This document shows, in pieces, positions 8,349-16,086 of a stretch of 46,379 bases of DNA (position 1 is the stretch's first letter; each line of letters starts with the position of its first letter). The DNA comes from Embleya sp040605455 (GTDB taxonomy: Bacteria; Actinomycetota; Actinomycetes; Streptomycetales; Streptomycetaceae), in assembly GCF_040605455.1 (NCBI RefSeq), contig NZ_JBEXCV010000062.1, positions 1-46,379 on the forward strand, in the 5' to 3' direction. Made by a program: the position numbers and the translations under genes. The notes beneath the pieces are model-generated. The model was not told the origin of the DNA and did not search any database. It saw only the letters and a program-made list of their open reading frames with translations.

Positions 8349-9197
8349 GTGCGCATCGACCTGCATACCCACAGCACCGCATCCGACGGCACCGATACGC
8401 CCGCCGAACTGGTCGTCAAGGCCCGCGCGGCCGGCCTCGACGTGGTCGCGCTCACCGATCACGACACCACCGCCGGCTGGACGGCCGCGGCCGAGGCGCT
8501 GCCGCACGGGCTGACCCTGGTCCGGGGTGCGGAGATCTCGTGCGTGGCCGAGGGCGGGATCAGTCTGCACATGCTGGGCTACCTGTTCGACCCGACCGAA
8601 CCGGAGTTCGCCCAAGCCCGCGACCTGTTGCGCACCGACCGGGTCCGCCGCGCCGAGGCGATGGTCGAGCGCTGCCGCGAACTCGGCGCACCGATCACCT
8701 GGGCCCGGGTCCGGGAGATCGCGGGCGGCGGCGCGGTGGGCCGGCCGCACGTGGCCACCGCGCTGGTCGAGGCGGGTGTGGTCGCGGACGTGTCCGGCGC
8801 GTTCACCGCGCAGTGGCTGGCGAATGGCGGGCGGGCGTTCGTCGAGAAGTACGAGATCCAGGCGATCGACGCCGTCCGCCTGATCGGCGGCGCGGGTGGG
8901 GTCGCGGTGTTCGCCCACCCGGGTGCGGTCAAGCGTGGTCGGACCGTCTCGGACGCCACGATCGCCGAGTTGGCCGAAGCCGGCCTGGCCGGGATCGAGG
9001 TGGACCACATGGACCACGACGACGCGATGCGCGCGCACCTGCGCGCGCTGGCCGGCGACCTGCGGCTGATCACCACCGGTTCGAGTGACTACCACGGCAC
9101 CCGTAAAACGATCGATCTCGGAGAGAACACCACAGACCCGGAGTCGTACGGGGCAATCGCGGAACTGGCAACAGGAGCAAGACCCATCACCCCGTGA
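8349..9197 (+). CDS. PHP-domain phosphoesterase (TrpH/YciV-like)
   Basis: 282 aa. The metal-binding set of the PHP superfamily is present: H-T-H (6-8) in RIDLHTHST, Asp14 in SDGT, TDHDT (~37), GRPH, and terminal SSDYHG. E. coli relatives remove nucleotides from 3',5'-bisphosphonucleotides or trim RNA 5' ends, so a metal-dependent nucleotidase role is likely. Start is GTG 8349 after GACGAGG. Its TGA overlaps the GTG of the marC remnant by four bases, which fits a former operon. Confidence 0.85.
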   Translation: MRIDLHTHSTASDGTDTPAELVVKARAAGLDVVALTDHDTTAGWTAAAEALPHGLTLVRGAEISCVAEGGISLHMLGYLFDPTEPEFAQARDLLRTDRVRRAEAMVERCRELGAPITWARVREIAGGGAVGRPHVATALVEAGVVADVSGAFTAQWLANGGRAFVEKYEIQAIDAVRLIGGAGGVAVFAHPGAVKRGRTVSDATIAELAEAGLAGIEVDHMDHDDAMRAHLRALAGDLRLITTGSSDYHGTRKTIDLGENTTDPESYGAIAELATGARPITP

Positions 9198-9374
9198 ACC
9201 GGTTCGACGTCACCATCTTCGGCCGGTCCTTCGTCACCCTCTTCGTGATCACGGACCCACCCGGAATCATCCCGCTGTACCCGAATTTCACCGGTGGCCG
9301 CCTGCCGGGCCGTGCGCAAGCGCATGGCCCGGCAGGCGGCCACCGTCGCGTTCCGGGTGATCTCCGTGTTCGGC
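9194..9374 (+). pseudogene. MarC-family membrane protein, frameshifted N-terminal remnant
   Basis: From GTG 9194 the frame reads a typical MarC start (FDVTIFG, SFVTLFVITDPPGIIPL, FTGGR) for about 35 codons. The homologous sequence then continues in another frame (AVRKRMARQ, TVAFRVISVFG) and stops near 9374. Intact MarC proteins are ~200 aa with six membrane helices, so at least one frameshift (about 9297-9310) and loss of the last two thirds are seen. The start overlaps the PHP stop by GTGA, as in an intact operon. A sequencing error could explain the frameshift but not the missing C-terminal part. Confidence 0.75.
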
Positions 9375-9481
9375 CGGGACGATCGCGATACAGCTGTGCG
9401 CGGACGGGGTCCGAGGCTTCATCGAGGCGAAGCCATAAGGTGCGAAGCGGAGCATCCAGCGGTTGGGGAGAGGCGGAGGAC

Positions 9482-10567
9482 ATGAGCAAGTCGGTACGCG
9501 GCGTCGTCGCGCGCAGCAAGGGCGCACCGGTCTCGATCGAGACCATCGTGGTGCCGGACCCGGGGCCGGGCGAGGCGCGTGTGCGGGTCCAGGCGTGCGG
9601 CGTCTGCCACACGGACCTGCACTACCGCGAGGGCGGCATCGGTGACGAGTACCCGTACCTGCTCGGCCACGAGGCCGCCGGCGTAGTGGAGTCGGTCGGC
9701 GAGGGCGTCACCGAGGTGGCCGTCGGCGACTTCGTGATCCTGAACTGGCGTGCGGTGTGCGGCGATTGTCGTGCGTGTCGACGCGGCCGTCCGCAGTACT
9801 GCTTCGCGACGCACAACGCGAAGCAGAAGATGACCCTGGAGGACGGCACCGAACTGAGCCCCGCGCTCGGCATCGGCGCGTTCGCCGAACTGACCCTGGT
9901 CGCCGCCGGACAGTGCACCAAGGTCGACCCCGAGGCGGACCCCGCCGCGGCCGGCCTGCTCGGCTGCGGTGTGATGGCCGGCCTGGGCGCCGCAGTGAAC
10001 ACCGGCAACGTCGGGCGCGGCGACACGGTCGCGGTGATCGGCTGCGGCGGCGTCGGCGACGCGGCCATCGCCGGTGCCCGGCTCGCGGGCGCGGCGAAGA
10101 TCATCGCCGTCGACCTGGACGACCGGAAGCTGGAGTGGGCGCGCCGGGCCGGCGCCACCCACACGGTGAACTCGAAGGCGGGCGACCCGGTCGAGGCGAT
10201 CCGCGAACTGACCGGCGGCTTCGGCGCGGACGTGGTGATCGACGCGGTCGGCCGGCCGGAGACCTACAAGCAGGCGTTCTACGCCCGCGACCTGGCCGGG
10301 ACCGTGGTGCTGGTGGGCGTGCCCACCCCGGAGATGACCATCGAGCTGCCGCTGCTCGACGTGTTCGGCCGCGGCGGCGCACTCAAGTCGTCCTGGTACG
10401 GCGACTGCCTGCCTTCGCGCGACTTCCCGACGTTGATCGACCTGTACCGCCAGGGGCGGTTCGACCTGGACGCGTTCGTCAGCGAGCGAATCACGCTGGA
10501 GGACGTCGAGGCCGCGTTCGAGAAGATGCACCACGGCGACGTGCTGCGCTCGGTGGTGATCCTGTGA
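9482..10567 (+). CDS. S-(hydroxymethyl)mycothiol dehydrogenase (zinc alcohol dehydrogenase family)
   Basis: 361 aa, the usual length for mycothiol-dependent formaldehyde dehydrogenase (MscR/AdhE2 type). Seen: catalytic-zinc segment CGVCHTDLHYREGG (about 40-53), GHEAAGVVESVG, four-Cys structural-zinc loop in CGDCRACRRGRPQYC (~93-107), and nucleotide-binding IGCGGVGDAA (~180). It oxidises the formaldehyde-mycothiol adduct and can also act on S-nitrosomycothiol. ATG 9482 has GAGGCGGAGG upstream. Its stop overlaps the next start by one base (TGATG), so the two are coupled. It follows directly on the marC remnant. Confidence 0.85.
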   Translation: MSKSVRGVVARSKGAPVSIETIVVPDPGPGEARVRVQACGVCHTDLHYREGGIGDEYPYLLGHEAAGVVESVGEGVTEVAVGDFVILNWRAVCGDCRACRRGRPQYCFATHNAKQKMTLEDGTELSPALGIGAFAELTLVAAGQCTKVDPEADPAAAGLLGCGVMAGLGAAVNTGNVGRGDTVAVIGCGGVGDAAIAGARLAGAAKIIAVDLDDRKLEWARRAGATHTVNSKAGDPVEAIRELTGGFGADVVIDAVGRPETYKQAFYARDLAGTVVLVGVPTPEMTIELPLLDVFGRGGALKSSWYGDCLPSRDFPTLIDLYRQGRFDLDAFVSERITLEDVEAAFEKMHHGDVLRSVVIL

Positions 10568-11190
10568 TGCGGATCGACCATGTGGTCACCTCGGGCGTCT
10601 TCTCGCTCGACGGCCAGGACTTCGACGTGGACAACAACGTGTGGATCGTCGGCGACGACCGCGAGGTGGTGATCGTGGACGCCGCGCACGACGCGGCCGC
10701 CATCGCGGCCGGGGTCGGCGACCGCACGGTGACCGGCATCGTGCTCACCCACGGCCACAACGACCACATCAACGCCGCCGCCGCGTTGGCCGAACTCACC
10801 GGGGCACCGATCCACCTGCACCCGCAGGACCGGATGTTGTGGGACGCGGTGTACCCGGATCGCGCGCCGGACGTCGCGTTGGCGGACGGCGAGGTGATCA
10901 CCGTCGCGGGCACCGAGCTGCTGGTGGTGCACACGCCGGGCCACGCACCGGGCGCGGTGTGCCTGTACGCGCCGGAGGCCGCCGTGCTCTTCTCCGGCGA
11001 CACGCTGTTCAAGGGCGGTCCCGGTGCCACCGGGCGCTCGTTCTCGTCCTTCCCGGTGATCCTTGACTCGATCAAGGAGCGTCTGCTGGCGCTGCCCGAG
11101 GGTACGCGCGTGCTCACCGGGCACGGCGACGAGACGACGATCGGCGCGGAGGCGAAGGACTACGACGCCTGGGTGGTCCGGGGGCACTGA
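10567..11190 (+). CDS. Metallo-beta-lactamase fold hydrolase, partner of the mycothiol dehydrogenase
   Basis: 207 aa. Metal motif H-x-H-x-D-H in LTHGHNDH (about 59-66), VHTPGHAPG and FSGDTLF. The family includes glyoxalase II-type thioesterases. Coupling to the S-(hydroxymethyl)mycothiol dehydrogenase suggests hydrolysis of S-formylmycothiol to formate and mycothiol; that substrate is an inference from context. ATG 10567 overlaps the preceding TGA. Confidence 0.83.
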   Translation: MRIDHVVTSGVFSLDGQDFDVDNNVWIVGDDREVVIVDAAHDAAAIAAGVGDRTVTGIVLTHGHNDHINAAAALAELTGAPIHLHPQDRMLWDAVYPDRAPDVALADGEVITVAGTELLVVHTPGHAPGAVCLYAPEAAVLFSGDTLFKGGPGATGRSFSSFPVILDSIKERLLALPEGTRVLTGHGDETTIGAEAKDYDAWVVRGH

Positions 11191-11268
11191 GCCGTCCGGG
11201 CGAGGGCACCGAGCCGTCGGTGCCGGGGGTACCGAGCCGGCCGGCCCGTTGGGCACTGAGTCGTCCGG
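11182..11268. repeat. Four ~22-24-bp degenerate tandem repeats over a stop codon
   Basis: Copies of GGGCACTGAGCCGTCCGG-like units begin at about 11182, 11204, 11227 and 11251. The first unit contains the last codons and TGA of the metallo-hydrolase gene, so the array seems to have grown from the gene's 3' end. Confidence 0.5.
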
Positions 11269-11290
11269 CCCAAGCGCCTGCGGACATGAC

Positions 11291-11323
11291 GAGGGCGCCT
11301 CCCCCAAACGGGGAAGCGCCCTC
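11291..11323. terminator. Bidirectional terminator hairpin
   Basis: GAGGGCGC (11291-11298) pairs with GCGCCCTC (11316-11323), with an inner CCCC/GGGG pair and a CAAA-type loop. It separates the plus-strand metallo-hydrolase from the minus-strand 54-aa gene. Confidence 0.65.
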
Positions 11324-11336
11324 GGTTCATTCGCAA

Positions 11337-11501
11337 TCAGCCGGCGTCCGCCACCTTGACGGGGCGGATGTACAGGCGCTCGCCGAATGCTTCGGCGCGC
11401 TTCAGGGCAGCCTGCACGGTGTCGATGTCGACGGCGCAGTTGACCGGGTTGGCCCCGGTCTTTTCCTGGGCTCGGCTGAGGTTGGTGATTCGGTAACGCA
11501 T
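11337..11501 (-). CDS. Small hypothetical protein, 54 aa
   Basis: 54 aa, basic, no membrane segment or signal peptide. It starts MRYRITNLSRAQEK and ends YIRPVKVADAG, with an amphipathic helical centre. ATG 11501 is preferred over the open frame to 11609 because GGAGGGAAGGGAG lies just upstream. I do not recognise the family. A good ribosome site and terminator support a real gene. Confidence 0.6.
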   Translation of the reverse strand: MRYRITNLSRAQEKTGANPVNCAVDIDTVQAALKRAEAFGERLYIRPVKVADAG

Positions 11502-11840
11502 ACGCGTCTCCCTTCCCTCCGGTCCGAAGTCGCACGGGGCCGCATGGTCCACGACCCCGTCTACAAGGATTGGGCGCCGGGATCCATACGGATCAGCCTG
11601 ACCCGGCATGGGTCACAACCGGCACCGACCTGAACAACAGCAGTCACACCGATAGCATTCCCGTGACTGAAATGTTCCTTTCCTGACTTTCCCCGACTTA
11701 CACGTGACGCATGACGCGACATCGCACGCGAGGCAAGCGAGGACGTGACGGCGACCGGCATAGGACAATGCCGGTCTGAACACATCGACACACATCGACC
11801 CGGCGCCGAACGCGCAGCCGCCTTGGGAGGACGAGAGACT

Positions 11841-12911
11841 TTGCACGATCCGGGAGAGGACGACGTCCGGTCGGGCGCGACGGCCGTCTTCGGCGCCGTG
11901 GTGCACGAATCCGGCGGGGACCTCGGCGCCGAGCAGGGCGGACCGCTGGAGGACCACCCCGTCGCGGGCTTCGAAGACACACCCGGAGCACTGCCCGACC
12001 TGACCGAGCCGTTCACCCGACCGGCCGTATTGGTCCAGTCCGTCTCGCCGCCTCTGCACTTCGGCACCCACGCGCTGTTCGTCGACGTCGGCTACGTGTA
12101 CGCGGCGATGGGCCTGCTGGTGGCCGGTTCGGCCGAGCGCCGGGCCTTCCGGGTGGACGCCGAGCAACTGATCACCGGCCTGATCGACGAGGCGCGCCGG
12201 GTCTTCCCGGAGGGTCGACTACTGCGGGTGTACTGGTACGACGGCGCACGCGAGCGGGTGCACACCGTGGAGCAGCGGCAGATCGCCGAACTGCCCGACG
12301 TCAAGGTCCGGCTCGGCAACCTCAACGCGCACAATCAGCAAAAGGGCGTCGACTCGCTGATCCGCAGCGACCTCGAATCACTGGCGCGCAACCACGCGAT
12401 CGACGACGCCGTGGTGATCAGCGGCGACGAGGACCTGGTCTCCGCGGTCGAGGCGGCCCAGTCCTACGGCGTACGGGTGCACCTGTGGGGCGTGGAGCCG
12501 GCCTACGGCACCAACCAGGCCGACCCGCTGGTGTGGGAGGCCGACGTCACCCGAATGCTGCACCGCGAATTCTGCGAGACGTGCGTGACACCGGTGATGT
12601 TGCCGCCCTCGCACGCCGGCGCGCTCGCGGTTCAGCCGGGCGGCCCGCCGACCTCCGACCAGGCGTGGCACATCGGCCAGGAGATCGCCAAGCGCTGGTT
12701 GGTGGTGCGCGGCCGGGAGAACCTGGCCGACCTGATGCCGGGGCCGATGTTGCCGCAGGCGATCGATCGGGGCCTGCTCGTGGACGCGGAGAGCGTGCTG
12801 CAATATTCGCTCCGCCCGCACGAGGACCTGCGCCGCGCCCTGCGCAACGGCTTCTGGGACCGCCTCAACCAGGAATTCGGCCTCCCGGGCACGGAACTGA
12901 CGGAGGGCTGA
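11841..12911 (+). CDS. NYN-domain (PIN-like) protein, putative ribonuclease
   Basis: 356 aa from TTG 11841. The NYN/PIN-like fold is seen from about residue 75: LFVDVGYVY, RVYWYDGA, KGVDSLIRSDL and SGDEDLVSAVEAA supply the conserved acidic residues for metal-dependent RNA cleavage. The first ~70 residues are acidic and variable. The C-terminal ~100 residues (from about SDQAWHIGQEIAKRW) form a conserved helical domain of unknown role. TTG is chosen because GGGAGG lies 10 bases upstream; the frame is open to 11745 without a ribosome site. It ends 55 bases from the convergent graspetide operon. Confidence 0.78.
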   Translation: MHDPGEDDVRSGATAVFGAVVHESGGDLGAEQGGPLEDHPVAGFEDTPGALPDLTEPFTRPAVLVQSVSPPLHFGTHALFVDVGYVYAAMGLLVAGSAERRAFRVDAEQLITGLIDEARRVFPEGRLLRVYWYDGARERVHTVEQRQIAELPDVKVRLGNLNAHNQQKGVDSLIRSDLESLARNHAIDDAVVISGDEDLVSAVEAAQSYGVRVHLWGVEPAYGTNQADPLVWEADVTRMLHREFCETCVTPVMLPPSHAGALAVQPGGPPTSDQAWHIGQEIAKRWLVVRGRENLADLMPGPMLPQAIDRGLLVDAESVLQYSLRPHEDLRRALRNGFWDRLNQEFGLPGTELTEG

Positions 12912-12966
12912 GCGGGCCTCCGGCGGGGTCGGCAGCCCAAAGCCGGGCGTACGGGCGGAGTGGTTG

Positions 12967-14109
12967 TCAAAGCGGGAAAGACAGGCCCGCGGCAGGCCAG
13001 GTGATTCGCCGGCCATCCGGATCGATCTCGATGGCCAGGGAGAGCGGGTCGATCGGGCCGTGTGCCGAGGTCAGCTGCCGGGCCCGGTCCAGGTGTCCCC
13101 ACAGATCCAGCGGGCCCGATGAGTGCACGGCCGGGCGGCCGCCGAATTTGGGCACTTCGGCACGAGCCCATGAGCCGGACGGGTGCAACAACCACACCAT
13201 CGAGCGGTCGTCGAGGTCGATCCACCGATGGTCGATGGTCGGATGCAGCAGTTCGAGGAGCAGAGCCAGCCGCCGGTCGTCCCGAAGATTCGGCACGTCG
13301 CCGTCGAAGGCCCGGACTTCGTCACCTTCGGCGGTTCGGGCAGAGAGGTATACGCGGTGCAGAGCGGACCCGTCCTCGGGGCCGGTGCGTGCCCGCATAA
13401 ACCGCGCCTCGTCCGACACGACGCGCCCCTGAGCGTGTGTCGCATCCGTCACGGTTACCCGGACATGGAGGGAAGTCCCGGCGAGCGTGGTCGAGATGAC
13501 GCCGCCGCTTCGTACAGCGGCCAGCCACGTCGAAGGGATGGTCCGCGTCGAGAACATCGCCACGGCACGGTCGAACCCGTCATCGGGCAGTGTCTGGGTC
13601 GCATCAACGGCCACCATCCGTGGCACGCGGCCGAACGTCGCCAGTCGTCGGCGGGCGACATCCACCAGGTACTCGTCCACGTCGACCGACAGCACTCGAT
13701 CGTCGCCCAGGCGGTGTCCGAGCAGTGCGGCCGAATAGCCGCTGCCGGTTCCGAGATCGAGCACCTTCATGCCCTCCTCGATCTCCGCGACGTCGAACAT
13801 CCGGAGCACGAGTGAGGGCAAGGTCGTCGACGAAGTGGGAGGCCGGTCGGACGGTGGTCCGACGTCGTCACCGGCCATGTCGGCGTGCAGTTCACCGACC
13901 TGTGTGACGAGCGTTCGGTCGGCATAAGCGGTGTCGATCCACGACGTCGTGTCGGACACCCCTCGGTGCAGACGCCAGTCGAAGCCGTCCTGCTCCCACC
14001 AGTTCGGTACGAGGAGGTGACGCGGCGTGCGGGAAACCGCGTCCCGCCACGGCGATCCGGCCCCGACTTCGGCGGCCGATGTCGCGGCGGCAGCGTCCCA
14101 GGTTCTCAA
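12967..14109 (-). CDS. tgmC: Graspetide-system methyltransferase (PIMT-like, TgmC type)
   Basis: 380 aa. The methyltransferase core has motif I VLDLGTGSGYSAALLG (about 133-148), SVDVDEY, and an N-terminal helical region; it resembles protein L-isoaspartate O-methyltransferases. In studied graspetide clusters such enzymes methylate a specific Asp side chain of the cross-linked peptide, which then collapses to an aspartimide. A C-terminal extension (~130 aa, starting near RRLALLLELL) has no motif I can name. TTG 14109 overlaps the TGA of tgmB (TTGA), giving translational coupling. This is the last gene of the operon. Confidence 0.85.
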   Translation of the reverse strand: MRTWDAAAATSAAEVGAGSPWRDAVSRTPRHLLVPNWWEQDGFDWRLHRGVSDTTSWIDTAYADRTLVTQVGELHADMAGDDVGPPSDRPPTSSTTLPSLVLRMFDVAEIEEGMKVLDLGTGSGYSAALLGHRLGDDRVLSVDVDEYLVDVARRRLATFGRVPRMVAVDATQTLPDDGFDRAVAMFSTRTIPSTWLAAVRSGGVISTTLAGTSLHVRVTVTDATHAQGRVVSDEARFMRARTGPEDGSALHRVYLSARTAEGDEVRAFDGDVPNLRDDRRLALLLELLHPTIDHRWIDLDDRSMVWLLHPSGSWARAEVPKFGGRPAVHSSGPLDLWGHLDRARQLTSAHGPIDPLSLAIEIDPDGRRITWPAAGLSFPL

Positions 14110-15083
14110 TGCGTGATCCCTTCCGATAGGGCGTCGACCAGGGCATCGGTGATGCCCAGACCGGGGAGTTGGCGTTCGAGCCAGCGGTACTGGCCGCTCG
14201 CGTTGATTTCGAAGAACCGCCAACGACCGTCCGGGGTGACCGCGAAGTCCAGCGCGCCGAAGAACAGACCGAAGTGCGCCATCAGGGCCGACACCCCGGC
14301 CGCGACCTTCTTCGGAACGGGGAGCGAGCGATACGTCAACGCGCCGTAGTCCACCCGAAAATCCAGGCGCGTCTCGTCGCTGTGGGCATGAATCGCCACC
14401 GCGAACATGCGGGGACCCACGACCGTGAGCCTGACCTCGTAAGCCTTGGGCACGCGCTCCTGGAGCAGGACCGCCGTCGACGCGATCGACTCGTCCATGC
14501 TCCCCGAATCCACCACGGTCGTGGGAATCGTCGCGGTCCTCTGCGCTGTGTGCACGCCTCCGCCGAGGGCTTTGTAGATGACCTCGCGTCCCGCCGCGCC
14601 GTGAGCCCTGGCAAACATCGCGGCGTGCGTCGGGTCGGTGGTGACGACGGTCGCCGGGGGGTCGAGACCGAGAGTCGCGGCGACGGCCAATTGCATCGGC
14701 TTGTAGTTCGTGGCGAGGTTGGCCGTGGGGTGGTTGATCCACCGGACGGGCAGCGAGCCGAGCACCCCGAGCAGTCCGGCACGTGCCTCGGAGGCGGCGA
14801 ATGTACGGGCGGTCTCGGTCCAATCGCTCGGCAGCCGGAACTCGCCCGGTCTGCGCCACCAGACGCTCCTGACACCAGCCAGGTCGATCGTGCGGGTGCC
14901 GACACGGAGGGCACCGCCCCAGCCGCCCCCCGTCAGGGAGGCGGCCAGGGTGGCGCCAGCAGGAAACTCGGCCGTGTCGAACCGCACTACGTCGACACCG
15001 CGCTCGCACAGTTGCATGACGACCGGATCGGCGGTGGCATCATCGGGTGCTGTGACGACTACAACGGTGGCGCGACGATTCAC
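14106..15083 (-). CDS. tgmB: ATP-grasp ribosomal peptide maturase (TgmB type)
   Basis: 325 aa. An ATP-grasp ligase expected to activate Asp/Glu side chains of TgmA as acyl phosphates and join them to Thr/Ser (ester) or Lys (amide). Family segments seen: WWRRPGEFRLP (~75), NHPTANLATNYKPMQL (~120), the ATP-lid region LLQERVPKAYEVRLTVVG, and the metal-binding end FGALDFAVTPDG then FEINASGQYRWLE, typical of graspetide maturases. GTG 15083 overlaps the tgmA stop (GTGA). Precursor, ligase and methyltransferase are thus all coupled. Confidence 0.9.
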   Translation of the reverse strand: MNRRATVVVVTAPDDATADPVVMQLCERGVDVVRFDTAEFPAGATLAASLTGGGWGGALRVGTRTIDLAGVRSVWWRRPGEFRLPSDWTETARTFAASEARAGLLGVLGSLPVRWINHPTANLATNYKPMQLAVAATLGLDPPATVVTTDPTHAAMFARAHGAAGREVIYKALGGGVHTAQRTATIPTTVVDSGSMDESIASTAVLLQERVPKAYEVRLTVVGPRMFAVAIHAHSDETRLDFRVDYGALTYRSLPVPKKVAAGVSALMAHFGLFFGALDFAVTPDGRWRFFEINASGQYRWLERQLPGLGITDALVDALSEGITH

Positions 15084-15292
15084 CACAGGTCGGTGCCGTC
15101 GCCGTCCGACCTGCCATCCGGCTGGGTCTCCGTCTTGGTGTCCCCGGGCATCAACACATGCCACGGGTTGCCCTCGGCGGTCACGCCGATCTGAAGCTCC
15201 GGGTCGTAATGCATCGTCAATACCGGTCGCGCGGGGGCTTCGGTCAGGTGACGCATGCCGAACGGAGCCGGCAGAGCTGCCCTGCTGGTCAT
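15080..15292 (-). CDS. tgmA: Graspetide precursor peptide (TgmA type)
   Basis: 70 aa. The leader has APFGMRHL (9-16) and RPVLTMHYDPELQIGVT (22-38), the conserved recognition region of ATP-grasp target peptides. The tail from ~49 is the likely core: Thr52, Thr54 and Thr56 alternate with Lys53/Glu55, followed by an acid-rich segment with Asp59, 63, 65 and 68 and final Trp70. Hydroxyl donors followed by carboxyl acceptors suit ring formation by TgmB. ATG 15292 has GGAGGAAAAG directly upstream, the strongest ribosome site in the operon, fitting high precursor synthesis. No protease cleavage motif is obvious. Confidence 0.88.
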   Translation of the reverse strand: MTSRAALPAPFGMRHLTEAPARPVLTMHYDPELQIGVTAEGNPWHVLMPGDTKTETQPDGRSDGDGTDLW

Positions 15293-15396
15293 CTTTTCCT
15301 CCAGTGAATGGGTGTCGGGCGCTCTCCGCACGTGGTCCGGCGGGGAGCGTGTAGCGCCGTACCTGCCGCCCGTCGCCACTTGCGGCGGTGCGGCAG

Positions 15397-15807
15397 TCAG
15401 GGGGGAGGCGGCCAGGTGACGCGGCCTGTGGGGTAGTCGGGTACCAGGTCGTCCGGATGACCGGCCCATATCGGCGTTCCGTCGCAACGCTGTACGACAG
15501 CGCTCGGGCCGTCCGGCCCGGGAAGGACGCACAAGTAGATGCCGATCGTTTCTTTGGTGTCGCGATGGCGTACGGGCTGTCCGGCACGTGGCGCGGGCAA
15601 CGTGTCGATCACCAACCGGCGCACCGGCACGACGAATTCGATTCCGCTTCGGGTTCGCACCCATGCCTGTCGACCGTCGACGGCGGTCAGTTCACCTTCG
15701 CGCCCTGTGGGACCGCGCACGTCCTCGTGCACCGATGCCCCCAGGTACCGATACGCCAGGATTCGCCCGGCCATCCTGTCCGCTTCGGTGGTTCCCTCAA
15801 TACGCAC
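15397..15807 (-). CDS. Unrecognised small protein in graspetide operon (136 aa)
   Basis: 136 aa from GTG 15807; ATG 15774 (125 aa) is an alternative. The central segment from about residue 36 (GELTAVDG, then RQAWVRTRSG, IEFVVPVRRLV) is beta-rich and shares 15 of 34 aligned positions with the protein encoded just upstream. The end is Pro-rich. No signal peptide or membrane segment. It starts 4 bases after the preceding stop and ends 104 bases before tgmA. I do not recognise the family; by position it belongs to the graspetide system. Confidence 0.65.
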   Translation of the reverse strand: MRIEGTTEADRMAGRILAYRYLGASVHEDVRGPTGREGELTAVDGRQAWVRTRSGIEFVVPVRRLVIDTLPAPRAGQPVRHRDTKETIGIYLCVLPGPDGPSAVVQRCDGTPIWAGHPDDLVPDYPTGRVTWPPPP

Positions 15808-15811
15808 GGCG

Positions 15812-16084
15812 TCACCCGCTTCTGCTGCGCGAGGTCGACACGGTGCGGGCCGTCACCACGGCTGCGGGCTCACCGGTTATGGCATCCACCAAGTGCCGCA
15901 CGGAGCAGGCGACTTCCAGCCCCTCCCGCGTCCGCAACACGGCCAGGACACCCTCGACTTCACGAAGGCGACCGACGGTTCCGCGATAAGGATCGCGGAA
16001 CAGCTTGCCGAAATGGCGCACTCCCCAGCGTGCGATCCGAATCGAAGTCCGGTCCACCGCGCCGGTGGTGTCGATCGTGAACAT
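15812..16084 (-). CDS. Unrecognised small protein in graspetide operon (90 aa)
   Basis: 90 aa. N-terminal FTIDTTGAVDRTS, a middle RIARWGVRHFGKLFRDPYRG, and a C-terminal motif (GRLREVEG, LAVLRTREG, LEVACSVRHLV) that aligns with the 136-aa neighbour. ATG 16084 is chosen because GAGAGG precedes it and it starts 2 bases after the previous stop; ATG 16111 would overlap that gene. It may be a small SH3-like beta barrel, but that is a guess from the repeated strand pattern. Confidence 0.62.
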   Translation of the reverse strand: MFTIDTTGAVDRTSIRIARWGVRHFGKLFRDPYRGTVGRLREVEGVLAVLRTREGLEVACSVRHLVDAITGEPAAVVTARTVSTSRSRSG

Positions 16085-16086
16085 GC

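Noticed and set aside
9187..9612. Minus-strand open frame opposite the marC remnant and the start of the mycothiol dehydrogenase
   Set aside because: Mirror of plus-strand coding sequence with no ribosome site or family-like sequence.
11182..11268. CRISPR array
   Set aside because: Repeats are short, degenerate and contiguous with no unique spacers; the other arrays in the window fail the same test.
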